A stretch of DNA of 64,000 bases from Stercorarius parasiticus (Eukaryota > Chordata > Aves > Charadriiformes > Stercorariidae): positions 1,273,517 through 1,337,516 of the forward strand of contig VWZL01004638.1 of assembly GCA_013396915.1 (NCBI GenBank), read 5' to 3'. The notes beneath the pieces were generated by a model that did not search any database, was not told where the DNA came from, and saw nothing but the letters and a program-made list of their open reading frames with translations. How positions within the stretch are numbered: position 1 is the first letter of the stretch; every line of letters starts with the position of its first letter. Both the position numbers and the translations under genes were made by a program. Positions 1-11,940 of the stretch are shown in pieces.

Positions 1-1987
1 ACTGCTTTCAGTTTTCACATTTTATTATTCTTTTTCTACTTCTGGGAGATGGAAAGTAGGAATAAAAGGAAAACACTTAATTCCTTTAAAATTTTACACA
101 TTGGTCACCAACTACCGAAGAATTATTATTCTTTGACACCAGCCTGTGTGCACTGCTTGCCCCCAGAGAGTCATGGTGATCCCCCCATGTATAATCAGAT
201 GGGATGTATACTGTAGGTCTTACTGACAGGAAGGGAGGCAGGAAACAAATCATCTCCCTTTTCAGCATGCATGATGACACACCTGCTGAGATCATCTTAG
301 CAAACTAATCATTTTGCATAGACCTCAAAAATTGATAATGTTCTAGTCTCTGCTGTTTTCAACTGTTCTAAAAAAAATAATTTTTATTTATATAAAGTTG
401 CCAGTCTTAGCATGCAGATGACTGGGTGAAATTTAACAGATGTGACACGCACGGTCCCAGTAAGACTAAATGGTTTATTGATCCTTCCCAGTCTTAAACA
501 TTATGAAAGACAGACCTAGTGTGCAGAGCAGACAGATCTGAATTATGATGAATCCCCAGGTGAAAACAACAATTGTGGCTAATGACAACTGGGGGGAGGG
601 GGGTGAATGGTGTTTAAAAAAAAATAAATCAATGCACTATAAAATAATTTCTACTCTAACTAATTCCATTTGACCGAGCATGCAGCCAGAAGCATCACAT
701 AGAATTTGCGAGGATCTTTACTGCATGTATGCTTACAGGAGTATACGCAGATCTGCATACCATCAGGTGGAATTCATAAGCCATCGATTGCACCATGCTT
801 CCGCTAATGACACTCATCAAGGCAAAAGATCTGAGTCACAGCCAGAGGCACGGGTGACAGGAAAAGACTTCTGGCATTTTTCTGAATACGTGACAGTTTG
901 TTTTGGTTCAATATGTGTAAATAAGGACAAAAGTTAAAACAATAACAAAAAAAAGACAATTTACACAGACATTTTCCTTGCTCCTGTTTTGATATCATTG
1001 AGGCCATGGACTGCTCTTGCTGCATTTGTATAGTATCAAGCATAACAATGTCCTGGTCAGAGCAGGAATCCCTAAGGTCTAGTGTAATATACGTAATGAG
1101 TAATAATGCAGTCTCCTGCTGTTTCCTGTGTCTCTAGCTGCTACGCTGACCTTCTTGTCTTGATACTGCACATGTCAGCTGGCTCCATTTGCTTCTGGAA
1201 TTAGCATTAAAATGGCAATCCTCAGAGATTATGCTACAGCCAGAGTAATGATAACGGAGATTTTGAAAGAATTTCTAGGGTTTTTAACTGCATATTTTAA
1301 AATACAACACTTTTCCTATGACAATATGAAGCAAAGCTAAAACTTACTGTTTTTTTAAAAAAATATAATAAAAGATTACTTTAAGAAATTTGTGTCGGGA
1401 GATATATTTCTCCATCTCCTGTTGCCAAGACAGCCTGCAGATGTATTTGTCAGAGCAATGCCATTAAAAAGATTTTATTATCTTAATTGGAAGAGTAAAT
1501 GTTTTTCCTTTCTAAAATAACTGCTACAGACGTGAAAATTGCTGCAAACTTTGATCAGATTTTAAAATGAAAGAGAAACTAGATTAATTTAAAAATCTGA
1601 TCGGTAATTCTAAGATATGCAGAAGGAACATAGTACTTGATAAACAATAATTTTCAGATACTGAAGTGATTGGTTAATGAAATTTTGCGTAGGCATTGCA
1701 TCTTGGAGGATTCCTGTCATGCTATATGTCAAAGTTGTTATATATCAAATCTAATTCCTTCTATTGAACTAAACTGTGTTTTCTGCATTTGTATCATTTG
1801 CCCTTTACCTGAAATTCAGTAGGAAGATATTGTCACAATAGATTTACAAGACCATACTAAAGTTCAAGGAGAAATAAGATTAAGAAACAGCTCACAACAC
1901 AGTCTGTAAAATAAAAGCTTTTTTGTTCTAAGAGTAATCTTAATGTTTAAAACTCTGAAACTGAGTTTACACTGTATGTTTATAGTT

Positions 1988-2026
1988 NNNNNNNNNNNNN
2001 NNNNNNNNNNNNNNNNNNNNNNNNNN
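1988..2026. other. Assembly gap (39 N)
   Basis: A run of 39 undetermined bases interrupts AT-rich unique sequence. An open frame running through it on the minus strand is an artefact of unknown codons. The flanks do not show a simple repeat that would explain the gap. The odd length suggests an estimated or locally unresolved gap in a draft assembly. Confidence 0.98.
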
Positions 2027-2839
2027 ATAAAAAGAATCCATAATTTGGATAAAACTAATACTCTAAAACTAAGTAGCACATAATTTGATTTCAGTGAATT
2101 TTGAAGTCAATGTGTGTTCCCTGGGGGTCAGAAAGAAAGTAAGTATGCAGGCACACAGACTGCAGCCCTTTTCTTCTAAATGAAGAGGATAATTTACCTT
2201 TCTTGTATGACCACACTTTTTTAAGTGTAGTAGTAGTAGTACCCACGCTCTAGAAAATACGCCAGTGCATTAGAAAAACACAATTATTTACAGTATTTTT
2301 CAAATAGGAATAAATGTTACTTACTTAACTGATTTGTCATCGAGTCATTCAGACATCGTCGTCAGCTTACTATTCTACAGTTCTGTGGAACAGCTTAGAG
2401 TAATAATACTACCATTAAAGACCAAGGGAATTTTATCACTTGAAATACCTACTAACAGGTATGCGCTTTCCTTCCCATTAACACAAAATGTAATTAAACT
2501 TGATTTCTAATAAATGCATGCAAAACAGTTGCTGTGATGTAATATAAAGATTTTATAATCTCTTTAATATAGTGCTGGGTGTGTTACAGAGAGAATATTC
2601 CACACAATAATTCAAAGGTATCTCAACAAACGGATGAGAATTTAAGGGCAGCAATAAAAAACGTACTGAAAGACTTAAAGGAACGGTTTATACAGAAGTA
2701 TGCAGACATACGAACTTGTCCCTTTGCTAAGACGACATGAAATGGAACTATCCTGGAAACTGTCGCTGGGTATCAAGGGCAGAAGAGAGCGGGTCTGCTT
2801 AGATCGTACAAGTTTAGTGGCCTTATTTACACTGGTAGT

Positions 2840-3330
2840 CACACTGAGCTTTGAACTTTAAACTGAAGCTTAGAACTTGCATACATTATTAAACACGGAG
2901 CCCCCCAGACGCTGCAAGGCCAGAGACTAGCCAGGCTGGGCTGACTCAGCGCTACGTGTTGTGCAAATAGATGCCCTGAGGCCCATGGGGTTACAAAACC
3001 CCCTCCTCCTCCTCCACTGTTATTAGTGGGCTGGCACCAGGCGGGCAGCTGCAGGCAGCTCATCCCTAGTCAGTTGTCAGAAGGATGGGGAGCCCGGCTA
3101 AGCAACACCAGCCTTGCAGGTAAAGGCGGGCTGCTTCGAAGGAGACCTTGCCCAGGTAAACAACAACACTCAGGAAACAAACAGCTCAAGATAACCTGCT
3201 CTCCCAGGTTAACTCCCCATGCTGCATGCCAGCCTCTGCAGCAGTGACAGGTGCTCCTCTGAGAGCCACTACAGCCTAAAAGCCATCCTTTCCATCCAGA
3301 GTTTTTTCCTGCTGCTTCTCAGCTCCGGTC
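2840..3330. other. GC-richer block, unassigned
   Basis: This stretch is visibly richer in G and C than the surrounding DNA and carries about eight CpGs between 2881 and 3240, too few for a strict CpG island. It includes a small inverted repeat at about 2988-3001 (GGGGTT, a four-base spacer, AACCCC) followed by a CTC/CTCC run. Open frames on both strands (74 and 73 codons) are low-complexity in places and unlike any protein I know. It abuts the CR1 copy that starts at 3351. It could be an unrecognised old repeat or a regulatory block. Confidence 0.3.
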
Positions 3331-3350
3331 GCTGGCTGATGCGTAGTATA

Positions 3351-3870
3351 TCATAGAATCATAGAACGGTTTGGGTTGGAAGGGAACTTAAAGATCTTCT
3401 TGTTCCAACCCCCCTGCCATGGGCAGGGACACCTCCCACTAGAGCAGGCTGCTCAAAGCCCCATCCAACCTGGCCTTGAACTCTGCCAGGGATGGGGCAT
3501 CCACAACTTCCCTGGGCAACCTGTTCCAGCGCCTCACCACCCACACAGTAAAGAATTTCTTCCTAATATCCAATCCAAATCTACCCTCTTTCAGTTTAAA
3601 CCATTATCCCTCGTCCTATCGCTACAGTCCCTCATAAAGGGTCCCTCCCCAGCTTTCCTGTAGGCTCCCTTTAGGTACTGGAAGGCCTCTATAAGGTCTC
3701 CCCGGAGCCTTCTCTTCTCCGGGCTGAACAGCTCCAACAGCCTGTCTTCATCGGAGAGGTGCTCCAGACCTCTCGTCATCTCTGTGGCCTTCCTCTGGAC
3801 CCATTCCAACAGGTCCCTGTCCTTCCTGTGCTGAGAACTCCAAAGCTGAACACTGTACTCCAACTCCATA
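3351..3870 (-). mobile_element. CR1 LINE, 5'-truncated, minus orientation
   Basis: The plus strand begins with TCATAGAATCATAGAA, the complement of the CR1 3' tail, followed by the typical CR1 3' UTR (GGTTTGGGTTGGAAGGGA, then GGGCAGGGACACCTCCCACTAG), so the element reads on the minus strand. Upstream of the tail the minus strand encodes the C-terminal part of CR1 ORF2 (motifs LEYSVQLW, RKATEMTRGLEHL, RRLRGDLIEAFQYLKG, SDRTRDNG). This is the region after the reverse transcriptase core; endonuclease and catalytic boxes are missing, as expected for a 5'-truncated CR1. Near 3600 the frame meets a TGA that looks like the result of a one-base deletion, because CR1-like codons continue in another frame. 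The inner boundary (3867-3890) is approximate. CR1 retroposes through its own reverse transcriptase; this copy is dead. Confidence 0.95.
3597..3870 (-). pseudogene. CR1 ORF2 C-terminal fragment (broken)
   Basis: This is the decayed 3' end of the CR1 reverse transcriptase gene, about 90 recognisable codons read on the minus strand. The visible order is LEYSVQLW, then an ERVQRRATKLVKGLEH-type segment (here EWVQRKATEMTRGLEHL), then a LFSLEKRRLRGDLI-type segment (LFSPEKRRLRGDLI), then SDRTRDNG. It then terminates at a TGA around 3597, with CR1-like sequence continuing out of frame. The open frame extends beyond the element to 3950, but that extension is not CR1-like. It has no function; it is useful as an in-window comparator for the longer CR1 copy near 46 kb. 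Confidence 0.85.
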
Positions 3871-6800
3871 TCAACTTTTTTGATATACGTTGGAGCACAG
3901 AGAAAGGGAACCTGCTGTCTGAACACAAGTATCAGCAAGAGAAAGAACAAGGTTTAGGCTTGACTGTGGGTATAAGTCCTCAGCCCTGGCCCAGCCCATG
4001 TGGACATGCCACCAGCCAAAGTCTGGCCGAACTGTGTGGCTTATCAACACCTCACATGCCGGCACTCTCTTTAGCCCACACCCAACACGACTTTCCACCC
4101 ATGTGAAGCAGCCTGTTAGGGGCTACACACTGTGCACAGGGACCATCTCTTGCTCTTACTGATGCAGTTACTGTAGCTCAAAAGTGGTAAGTTGGAATAT
4201 GGTCATTGTCCAAATAGGCTTTCTACATAAAGGCAAGAGAATCAAATAAACCACAGAAAATAGAAATTAAAAAAAAAAAAAAGGCGGGGGGGGAGGATGA
4301 CAGTGAAACTATCAAATAATGTGCAATTAGCTTGTGGAAAGCTGCTCCAGTGACGTGAAAGATGCACCAATGTTAAAGCAATTTAAACGTTAACTTAATT
4401 ACCCTCCTTTGGGAAGTAACTGCATTGGTGATGGGATGATCTAAGAAGTTTCTCTCCTCTGTGAGCCTTTGGAAGGAAAAGCACTTAATTTTAAAATGCT
4501 TACTTGCCAGTGCTATGACATTATCACCTCTGATCATTCTTACAATACCATCACCATTTCCCTATTCCGACTCAACTTTTAACTAAGATGTCAAAGCTGT
4601 AATTTTCATCAGTGAATAAAAATGCAATGCATTTTTAAATGGCAGAATTACTCATTAACTTCACAGACTCCCTTATCTACTACTGAATGACCATCCCTGA
4701 GCTGTCTAACTGAGATCGCCTTAGGGAGTTGCTCCACTATCAGCTGAAGTAGCACAACTCTTTGAAGTCATTCTCTTGTAACATGAAGTTAAAAAGAACT
4801 GTCTCCAAGGAATTCTAATTACAGTATTTCATTTCCAGGAACATAGTTTTATACTGACCCAATGGTTCAAGGTACACATATCTTTTCCTTGTCGCTATGA
4901 TAAATTAATAAAGCAAACTATATTTTTTTATATGTTGCTCACGCCAGAAGATTTTAAATATGTGGCTAAAAAAAACAAAAAATCAAGGTCAGAAATCATC
5001 TCCAATAAAACAAATTAAAATGTAATAAGGATTAAAAACCAGGTCATTCATCCGCTTTGCAGTCCTATTACAGTGTGTCTATGTAGACTATTTACTAAAT
5101 TGTGTAAATGGAGAGATTAATGGAAGTGGAAAAGAATAGAATAAAATCAGTAACAAGGAGAATGTCAACAGTTCGGGTCACAGTTATTGGTGCTAAATAC
5201 AAAACAGCTAAATAGTTTGTATAAAGTTTTATTTCTTCATGAAAGGCTACTTTACCCGTATTTTTAACTACACTCAGATAATGAAAATACGCCTCTCACT
5301 AAAATCCCTGCACTTTAATTTGGTAGTTAGGAGAACAGTTTAGCATTTTGCCTTTCAGCAGAAAGGTAGGGAAAACTCTGTTCATTAAATTGCCAGAAAG
5401 GCATTCACAAAGCAGTGACTTTGTGTGGACAGGTTCTAGTGAATAGAAATTAAAGTTCCCTGAGCAAACATTACTACTGTTTGCAAAATTTTGTCCACTT
5501 ACTTTTAAAAAAGTGATTTGCTGTCATATGCTTCACAATCAGTTTATGAATAGTGCAGAAATACAAAGACGACTGAACTAAGCCTACACAACAGTAATCT
5601 ACATTGTTTAGATTACAAGACCACATTCTAATTTCTCTGCAGGGAGCACTTACAGTTAAATTATAAAGCAATAATTTTTTACATAAAAATCCTACTGGGA
5701 AATGATATAACCTGAGTATTACAGAGGCAATATGTCTAACAGATTAATTATACCAACTTAAGAATTCCAAGTTGCCTGTATTTAACCGACTGGGAAATGC
5801 ACATTTTATTGTATTTTTAATGCTGTATTAATCTCCAGTATTTCAACTTACCCAGACAGTCAAATTAAACATTTTGGAACAGAGCAGTGATATATCTTAA
5901 CTTCGTGTTAAAGATATTCTGTGCTATGAAAGCTTAAGTATTCATTAGGAATTCAGGTGCAACAGAAAGGACTGATTAATTAAAAGACAAAAGGTATTTG
6001 CTTTTACTACTTTTTGAATGCCATTAAATAAAGCAATAGGAGGCAATGGGATGAGCTTACTTATAGTTAGTTTACCACCTTGTTTAAATGACGCATTCTG
6101 CTGAGCAATCCCAGCTCCCCGGAAACTCTGCCTCACACCCACCATTCTTCTAGTCTTAAAACTTGCAACAATCTGGGCATCACGAGAAGTCATCTGGCTT
6201 TGTGTCTGTAGATCTATGAACAAAACTTCTCTTTATTGAACCACTGGGTAAAATAGGCTTGGATATCAGCAAGTGTCCTTTTCTAACAACATCGCCTGTA
6301 GAAGACCTAAGGGAGAGCGCTGCAGAACCTGTATCACAAAGTGAGCAACATCAGAAGTTGAGAAAATTAAGAAGAAAACGGGAAACCTTTAGGAATCTCT
6401 ATTTCTAAGGGCATCTCCCTACATATGTGTTCATGGACCTAGGTGTCAATGACCCACTAATCATAAATTCTCTGCAAATTCTGACATAAGCAGGTGGCAA
6501 TATTTAACAGCTAAGATATTATTCAGATATGCTTGCATGTATTTAGGAACCTACTAATTAACAAAATATATTTGAAAAGTAATAGATCATAGAAGAATAT
6601 CAGAAAGAAGACCAACACAAACAGGAAATTTCCATCAGCTTTATAAAAATAATAGCACCTTTCATCTCTCTCCCCCAAATCCCTACCCATACTGCTTTTG
6701 CAACTAAAGAATTCATTAAATATATCCATATTTAATCCAACTTTGTCAGAAATTCAAAAGCTTTGGTCGTCTCCTGAAACTCCTTAAGTACTTTAATCAA

Positions 6801-6885
6801 TCATTCTGGCAGGGGTTTAGCTGGAGTTTGAGCTTTGCTGCCATCACACTTCAGAAAAGATGTCAGCTAACTCTACAGAGTTAAA
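3871..6885. other. Non-coding unique sequence
   Basis: No gene is supported. From 3890 to about 4130 the DNA is GC-richer (CCCTGGCCCAGCCC-type runs) and could be a further old repeat that I cannot name. A poly-A run followed by a G run lies at about 4269-4295, a typical slippage-prone site. The rest is AT-rich with stops in every frame. Confidence 0.65.
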
Positions 6886-6889
6886 AGCA

Positions 6890-7145
6890 GACCAGAAAAG
6901 AATAACCAGAAAGGCTAGATGTGTCCTCAGAGGAAAAAGGAGCAACAGTGCTCTAAAGAATGGATAAGACTGAAAGGGAGACATGATAACAGTCCTTGTT
7001 TATGTAAAAATTCCTTTCCTGTAACTTAGTAATATATCAGACACGTTTCAGTTTCTTAAACACTGCTGAGAAGTTTTACTTGGACATAGTTATCTGTTGC
7101 AAGATTTGGAAGCAGACTTGATGTGAACGGTTCAAGAAAGGTTAT
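6890..7145 (+). mobile_element. Ancient CR1/L3-like LINE relic
   Basis: The stretch AAGACTGAAAGGGAGACATGATAACAG near 6966-6992, followed by CTTGTTTATGTAAAA, closely resembles the ORF2 3' segment of ancient CR1/L3-type LINEs, where a RLRGDMI...YVK-like peptide is encoded. Upstream, AGAATAACCAGAAAGGCTAG fits the preceding segment loosely. Downstream similarity fades quickly. High divergence and lack of any open frame mark it as a very old insertion, plus orientation. The ends are approximate, and the family assignment rests on remembered consensus rather than a search. Confidence 0.5.
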
Positions 7146-7910
7146 CTTACAACTCCTGCATCCTATTACAAAGCATGCCTCCTCTGACTTGCATGCAAAG
7201 TACGAAGAGCAAAATTATGTAGGATAATATTCTCAAGCGTCAAAACCTCTGCTTTTGATTTGCTTAACTTTAATTCTTCTAAAGTTGGAATTTTCTGTCA
7301 GGAAGACAATGGGATGATCCCTTGAGGCTTGTTCTTTCCGGAGGTATGGATTAGAAGAATGATCTAACAAATCTCGATCCCCAAAATGCTGCCACAGAAT
7401 GAATTAAACCTTGGTATTGTCTAATGCAGAAACTGTGACTTCTGTGCTATTTTCTTTAAGTGGTCTTCTTGTCTTTCCTTTGAATCATAAATTGAAAAAA
7501 ATAATCTAAAACTATAAATGTTTTTAACAAATAAGTCATTGATAGAGGCAGTCCCAAATTCCATGAACTGCATCCCACAATTCTTTGCAATGACTCCAAG
7601 TAAACTTGGTTTTGTCTGTCATGATAGTATCTGCAGACAGGAGACTAATTTTTTATTTTTTTTGCCTTTTCACTCAGTTTTTTTTTTCATTCATTCTGGA
7701 TGAACGTGGAGATATGTCAGCAAGTTAACAGATGTTAAATGCTAATTTCAGAGGTTTCACAATAGTTTGCAAAATCACTATATTGAAAGGTTTAACAAGT
7801 TTTATGTAGAGAGATATGTAATGCAGCAGACTGGCAGGGATGAGAATTCCAAAGACTTTCTTCACATTGCTAGTCACTATCACAGTGAATATATCTTTCC
7901 ACTTCAGATT

Positions 7911-7944
7911 TGCATGTGCATGTGCGCATATGTGCACATGCATG
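7911..7944. repeat. Alternating purine-pyrimidine tract (34 bp)
   Basis: Every base in this tract alternates pyrimidine and purine (TG, CA and TA steps with one GCGC core). The tract is also nearly self-complementary, mixing TGTGCATG-like and GCACATGCATG-like arms. Such tracts are known candidates for Z-DNA under negative supercoiling. Sequence alone cannot show whether this happens here. Confidence 0.7.
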
Positions 7945-8289
7945 ATTACAAAGTCCCAAAACATCAGTAGTATGATAATGGAAAAACATAGGACTAGACA
8001 AATAGGCCTAAACTGAAAATATTTATGTGATTGGTAGAGTCCAAGTTACCTGAAAAAGCTAGCTCTTGACAAATATAGCTCCCTGCTTAGATTCTGAGGG
8101 CAATTCCAATGAGGCTCTTCTTCATCCAAACACAACATGTGTTTTCATTGTGCATTTTCTTCTTTGTTGCTAATATGCGATAAGAAGGAATTCAAAAGAA
8201 TAACAGAGTCAAATACAGTACTTGTTACACCGTTATTTCCCTAAAAGGAATAAGAAAAACACTGTCATTTTGCCTAATGCATAACTTAG

Positions 8290-8326
8290 AGACACTTCAA
8301 TGGTACTTACAGACACTTCAATGGTA
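8290..8326. repeat. Short direct repeat, 21-bp period
   Basis: The 16-mer AGACACTTCAATGGTA occurs at 8290-8305 and again at 8311-8326, separated by CTTAC. The two copies are identical. This looks like a small local tandem duplication. Confidence 0.85.
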
Positions 8327-11300
8327 AGGGCACTACAAAAATGTATACAAGGCAGAACTACTCAATACTGGAGTTTTAAAATATTGCCATTGCTGCAGGG
8401 GATATTTCCACCCTACAGGATGCTCTCTGTAAAAACAAGTTCCTACACAGTTCCTACCTATTATACCTGCAGGACATAAAGAGACTTGAAAGATTCAGTG
8501 TTGTGTGAGTGATGCTTTCAAATAGAAGTAGCTTTCCTAAAGAAGCAAGGTTTATATGGATAGATTACCTGTCTCCTCCTAATAACTTTGTGGAATACAG
8601 TCATTTTCAACCAAATTTAAGATCAAGCTACGGTCTTTGAGATAATTACACTCCTACAAGTTCCGTGAAAATGAACAGCTAGAGCCAGAAGAGTCTACAT
8701 CGGTGTTTCCAGCAAGAAAAAGGCAATCAAAGCTTTTAGGCAGTAGTTAGCTCACAAATCAGCATAAACATACACTAACCACAAGAGCCCCGTGGCCTAC
8801 CTGAGCATCACAGACTACACAGAAATTAAGTGGGGTTACATACACACCTATCCATATACTGGAAAAGAATCAGCAAACAACCATCAGAACTTGGTTTTCC
8901 TCTTTGAACAGTATTTTGCCTTTTACTGCCTGTAGATTTGGTGTTTCAACAGAAGAATTTTTGATATCAGGACAGAGAGCTCCAATGTACAACCCTAATG
9001 TTAGGAAAGCTTTCCATGATGCTCCTCTACAGCTGCCATGGAGAGGCAGGAAATATCTCTGATCCACTTCTCTTCCCAATCCTTTCCTCTGTACCTGTAA
9101 GAAGCTCAGCTCCATCCATAGTGACAGAGTCTAAGGCAAATGGAAGGTACCATTATATAAACGCAGGATATTCTTGACATTTCGAAAACATCAGCAGACC
9201 AACAGCGCAGTAAAAACATTTTGGGTTTAATGATCTAAGTACTTTGAGTTATTCATGTGCTGCAAATGATGCCGAGTTTCAATGAGCAAATGAAATGAGA
9301 AAACAACTGGACAAGGAAAATTTGTGTCCCTTTCAATGCAATTATACATGCAACAGTCCATATCTACCTAACCCAGTTTTCCATTTCTCCTAATTAAAAG
9401 CAATACATCAGGATAGTTTTATTGTGTTTTTCTGAAGACGATTGTTTCAACTTATCAGTTTGACATCTTCAGCATCAATTAACAACTGGACCTCAAAAGG
9501 GCATCTTCTGTTACGAAGTTTAAATTCAGATCTATTCTAAAGTCTACCAACAAGAGCCTTTGGACCGAAACCTCACTTATATTCACAATGTATAGCAAAA
9601 GGACTGAATAATAATGGAATATGAGATTTGAGTAAAAGCATTAGTTGCCTCTTCTGCATGTTAGACTGTCTTTCAGGAAAACTACGCAGGAGATATCCAT
9701 AAACTAGGCCTGAATCAAATGGCCCTGTCAAGCCCTCAGCATAACACACCGCAGAGATGCCAGTTTGAGTCTTGAAAGCAAGAACATGCCTCATCACTGC
9801 AGTACTGTGTCCACAAGAATAATCCTACCATCTCCAAGAGAATACAGATTATTTTAAGGACATAAGATACAATCATTGCTGGCTGCACTGTGCCCCATCA
9901 TGCAGACATAAAAAATGCTATTCAAGGGGTTTTTTTCTTAATCTGTATTTCATCTTAACCATAATTAAGCAATTTACACTAACAATAGGAAATGAGAATA
10001 GGAGAAAATTATTTCAGTCACGTTTAATACTTGTAATGTTAATATCCTCTTAAGATTACAGATACAGTTTGATAGAACTGCTGAACTAAAACGCTGATGT
10101 ACAACCCATTAAAAACTATCAGTTTAAAAACAATTTTGTCATAGCACTGCTTACTTTTTTTTTAGCTACATGCAAAAAATTGTATCAATACCTCATCCTA
10201 TATTTTAGTAAACTTTCAAAACTATCTTTAAGTATGGGGAATTTCTGCTGTGTCAATGATTTGGAAATTTATATTATTAAAAAATACAGTGAACTTGGAT
10301 TAAAGCAGTAAAAGTACTCTTAGTGCGATAGCATCTGAAAAAAAAATCTGTTTCAAGAACTTCCAGCTTTATCGTTCCTGTACACTTTTGCTGAAGAAAT
10401 CAAGATTAAAACAGAATACAGTAAGTAACCAAAAGAAGTGGATTTGCTCAAGGTGCAAAAAGATCTACGTTTCTCATTTGAGCAAACACAGAGCTCATTT
10501 TCCAAGTCCCTTAATGAGTAAGTGTTCAAGGAGCTGAGGGGAGTTTTACTCACTTGACTCTGGTTACAGTCAAGCAGAGTCTTGTTCCTAAAATCTCAAT
10601 TACCGCTTTGAGAATTGAGGTGTTGATGGAGGCTTTGTTTATGCCGTTTGTCTTATAAAGGCTGTCTACAGCAAGGTACTTTCTTCTTTATCGAATGAGT
10701 AACTTGGGTCCAAATGAAAGCAGAACAATGACCATAATATTTTTCAGAAATCTGTTGTTGGCGGTTTTTTGACCTCTCCAGTCAATGCCAGATATCTCAA
10801 GATAAATTCTAATCCTAGATACAAAAATGTAAAAGCCATGCCGATTTGATGAAAATGCTCTGAAATTGCTAAACTGGAAGATTATTTTTGCTCCTTGTCT
10901 GTATTGAACTGCTTTAGCAGTGGCAGTGGTCGATTCCAAACATGTGAAAAACCCTCTTCCCTGAATTTAATACAAAATATTTATGAGTTAAAAAAATGAC
11001 TCAAAATATGTACTTTATACTACCCCAAACACAAAATATTTGAGTACAAAGGGTGAAATAGGCAATAACTACATTGCTTGAGTACTTATCAATTTAGCAA
11101 ATATTTCTACAGGAGAACAATGAAATTAAGTATTTAATCATTTTACCTCAGTCCTCAGTTGAAGAAATTACGACTATTCCAAAAATCAAAATGACTTTCA
11201 CTCAATTGCCTATGACATACCACCTGTCCTTTAAGTACTGCTGTGAAATGCATTCTCATATTCAAACTTTGCAGAATGATAAACGGACGCAGAAAATAGA

Positions 11301-11489
11301 CAGAAATAGCTGAGCTATGTCTAACAGATACATAAACAGATACACACTCATACACACAGAAATATGCAGACATATGCATACACAAAGAAAGCAAGTTAGC
11401 CTTGTATGGTTGTGTGATACTACCTACTGCTGTAATAATAATTAAGTAACCAAATATTATATCTGGTTTTTAGAGTGAAATTGTGCTGT

Positions 11490-11512
11490 TTCCTCCCCCC
11501 CCCGCCCCCCAC
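11490..11512. repeat. C-rich homopolymer run
   Basis: Two C runs separated by a single G form a 20-base C-rich block (G-rich on the minus strand) in otherwise AT-rich DNA. It is prone to replication slippage and sequencing error, so its length should be treated as uncertain. Confidence 0.85.
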
Positions 11513-11880
11513 CTTCCAAAAGAACAAAGGTACAAACGTACACCATGGAACATCAATTTATTTGTGTATTTGGCTCCACAGAAAAAAAACTGCTTCTAAC
11601 CTTGTGGTTTGAGATTGCCTGTGATTCGATATAGTATTACAACAGTAGTAAAAAAAATAAAATAAAAATCTACACATCATCATGTACACAATATACTAGA
11701 ACTGTAAGACAGAAAAGGAGATGTAAGTACAAAGGAAAATGGGAAACTTATACTGATGCTTTGGAAATACCTGATTTATTTCTAACTCCTCTTTAACATC
11801 TACTGTTTATACAGTCAGAGTATTTACTACCAAATTAGGATGGGGTTTTCAAAAGCTCTCAATGTTGGTTAAATCTGCTA

Positions 11881-11940
11881 CCACTGAAGTTAATGGGGGC
11901 CAGATTCACAGATGGTGTAAATCGGCTTAATCCTATCAAA
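11881..11940. repeat. Probable ancient amniote interspersed repeat fragment
   Basis: CCACTGAAGTTAATGGGGGC followed by CAGATTCACAGATGGTGTAA and ATCGGCTTAATCC closely resembles a repeat I remember as widespread in reptile and bird genomes. In that repeat, CACTGAAGTCAATGG-type and GGTGTAAATCGGCATAG-type blocks occur together, often as a palindrome. I cannot give the family name with confidence. The opposite palindromic arm is not evident here. Confidence 0.4.

Larger units (their letters stand above)
1..3350. other. Non-coding unique sequence, left flank
   Basis: AT-rich DNA with no supportable gene. The open frames are short, overlap on opposite strands and show no recognisable domain. It holds a G-rich run at 591-603 (two runs of six G around one A), a short TAG trinucleotide repeat at about 2228-2241, the N gap at 1988-2026 and a GC-richer block from about 2840 to 3330. 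No splice-site pair, promoter or RNA gene can be supported here. Confidence 0.7.
7146..11880. other. Non-coding unique sequence
   Basis: AT-rich DNA without supportable genes or repeats, apart from an alternating purine-pyrimidine tract at 7911-7944, a short direct repeat at 8290-8326 and a C-rich run at about 11495-11511. Open frames are 60-85 codons, mutually overlapping and unrecognised. Confidence 0.65.

Noticed and set aside
591..603. Two runs of six G as a possible quadruplex
   Set aside because: Only two separated tracts; a homopolymer-type run is the simpler explanation.
1864..2079. 71-codon minus frame
   Set aside because: It is open only because it crosses the N gap.
3759..4106. 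115-codon plus-strand frame
   Set aside because: It is largely the antisense of CR1 ORF2 continuing into unique DNA; not a gene.
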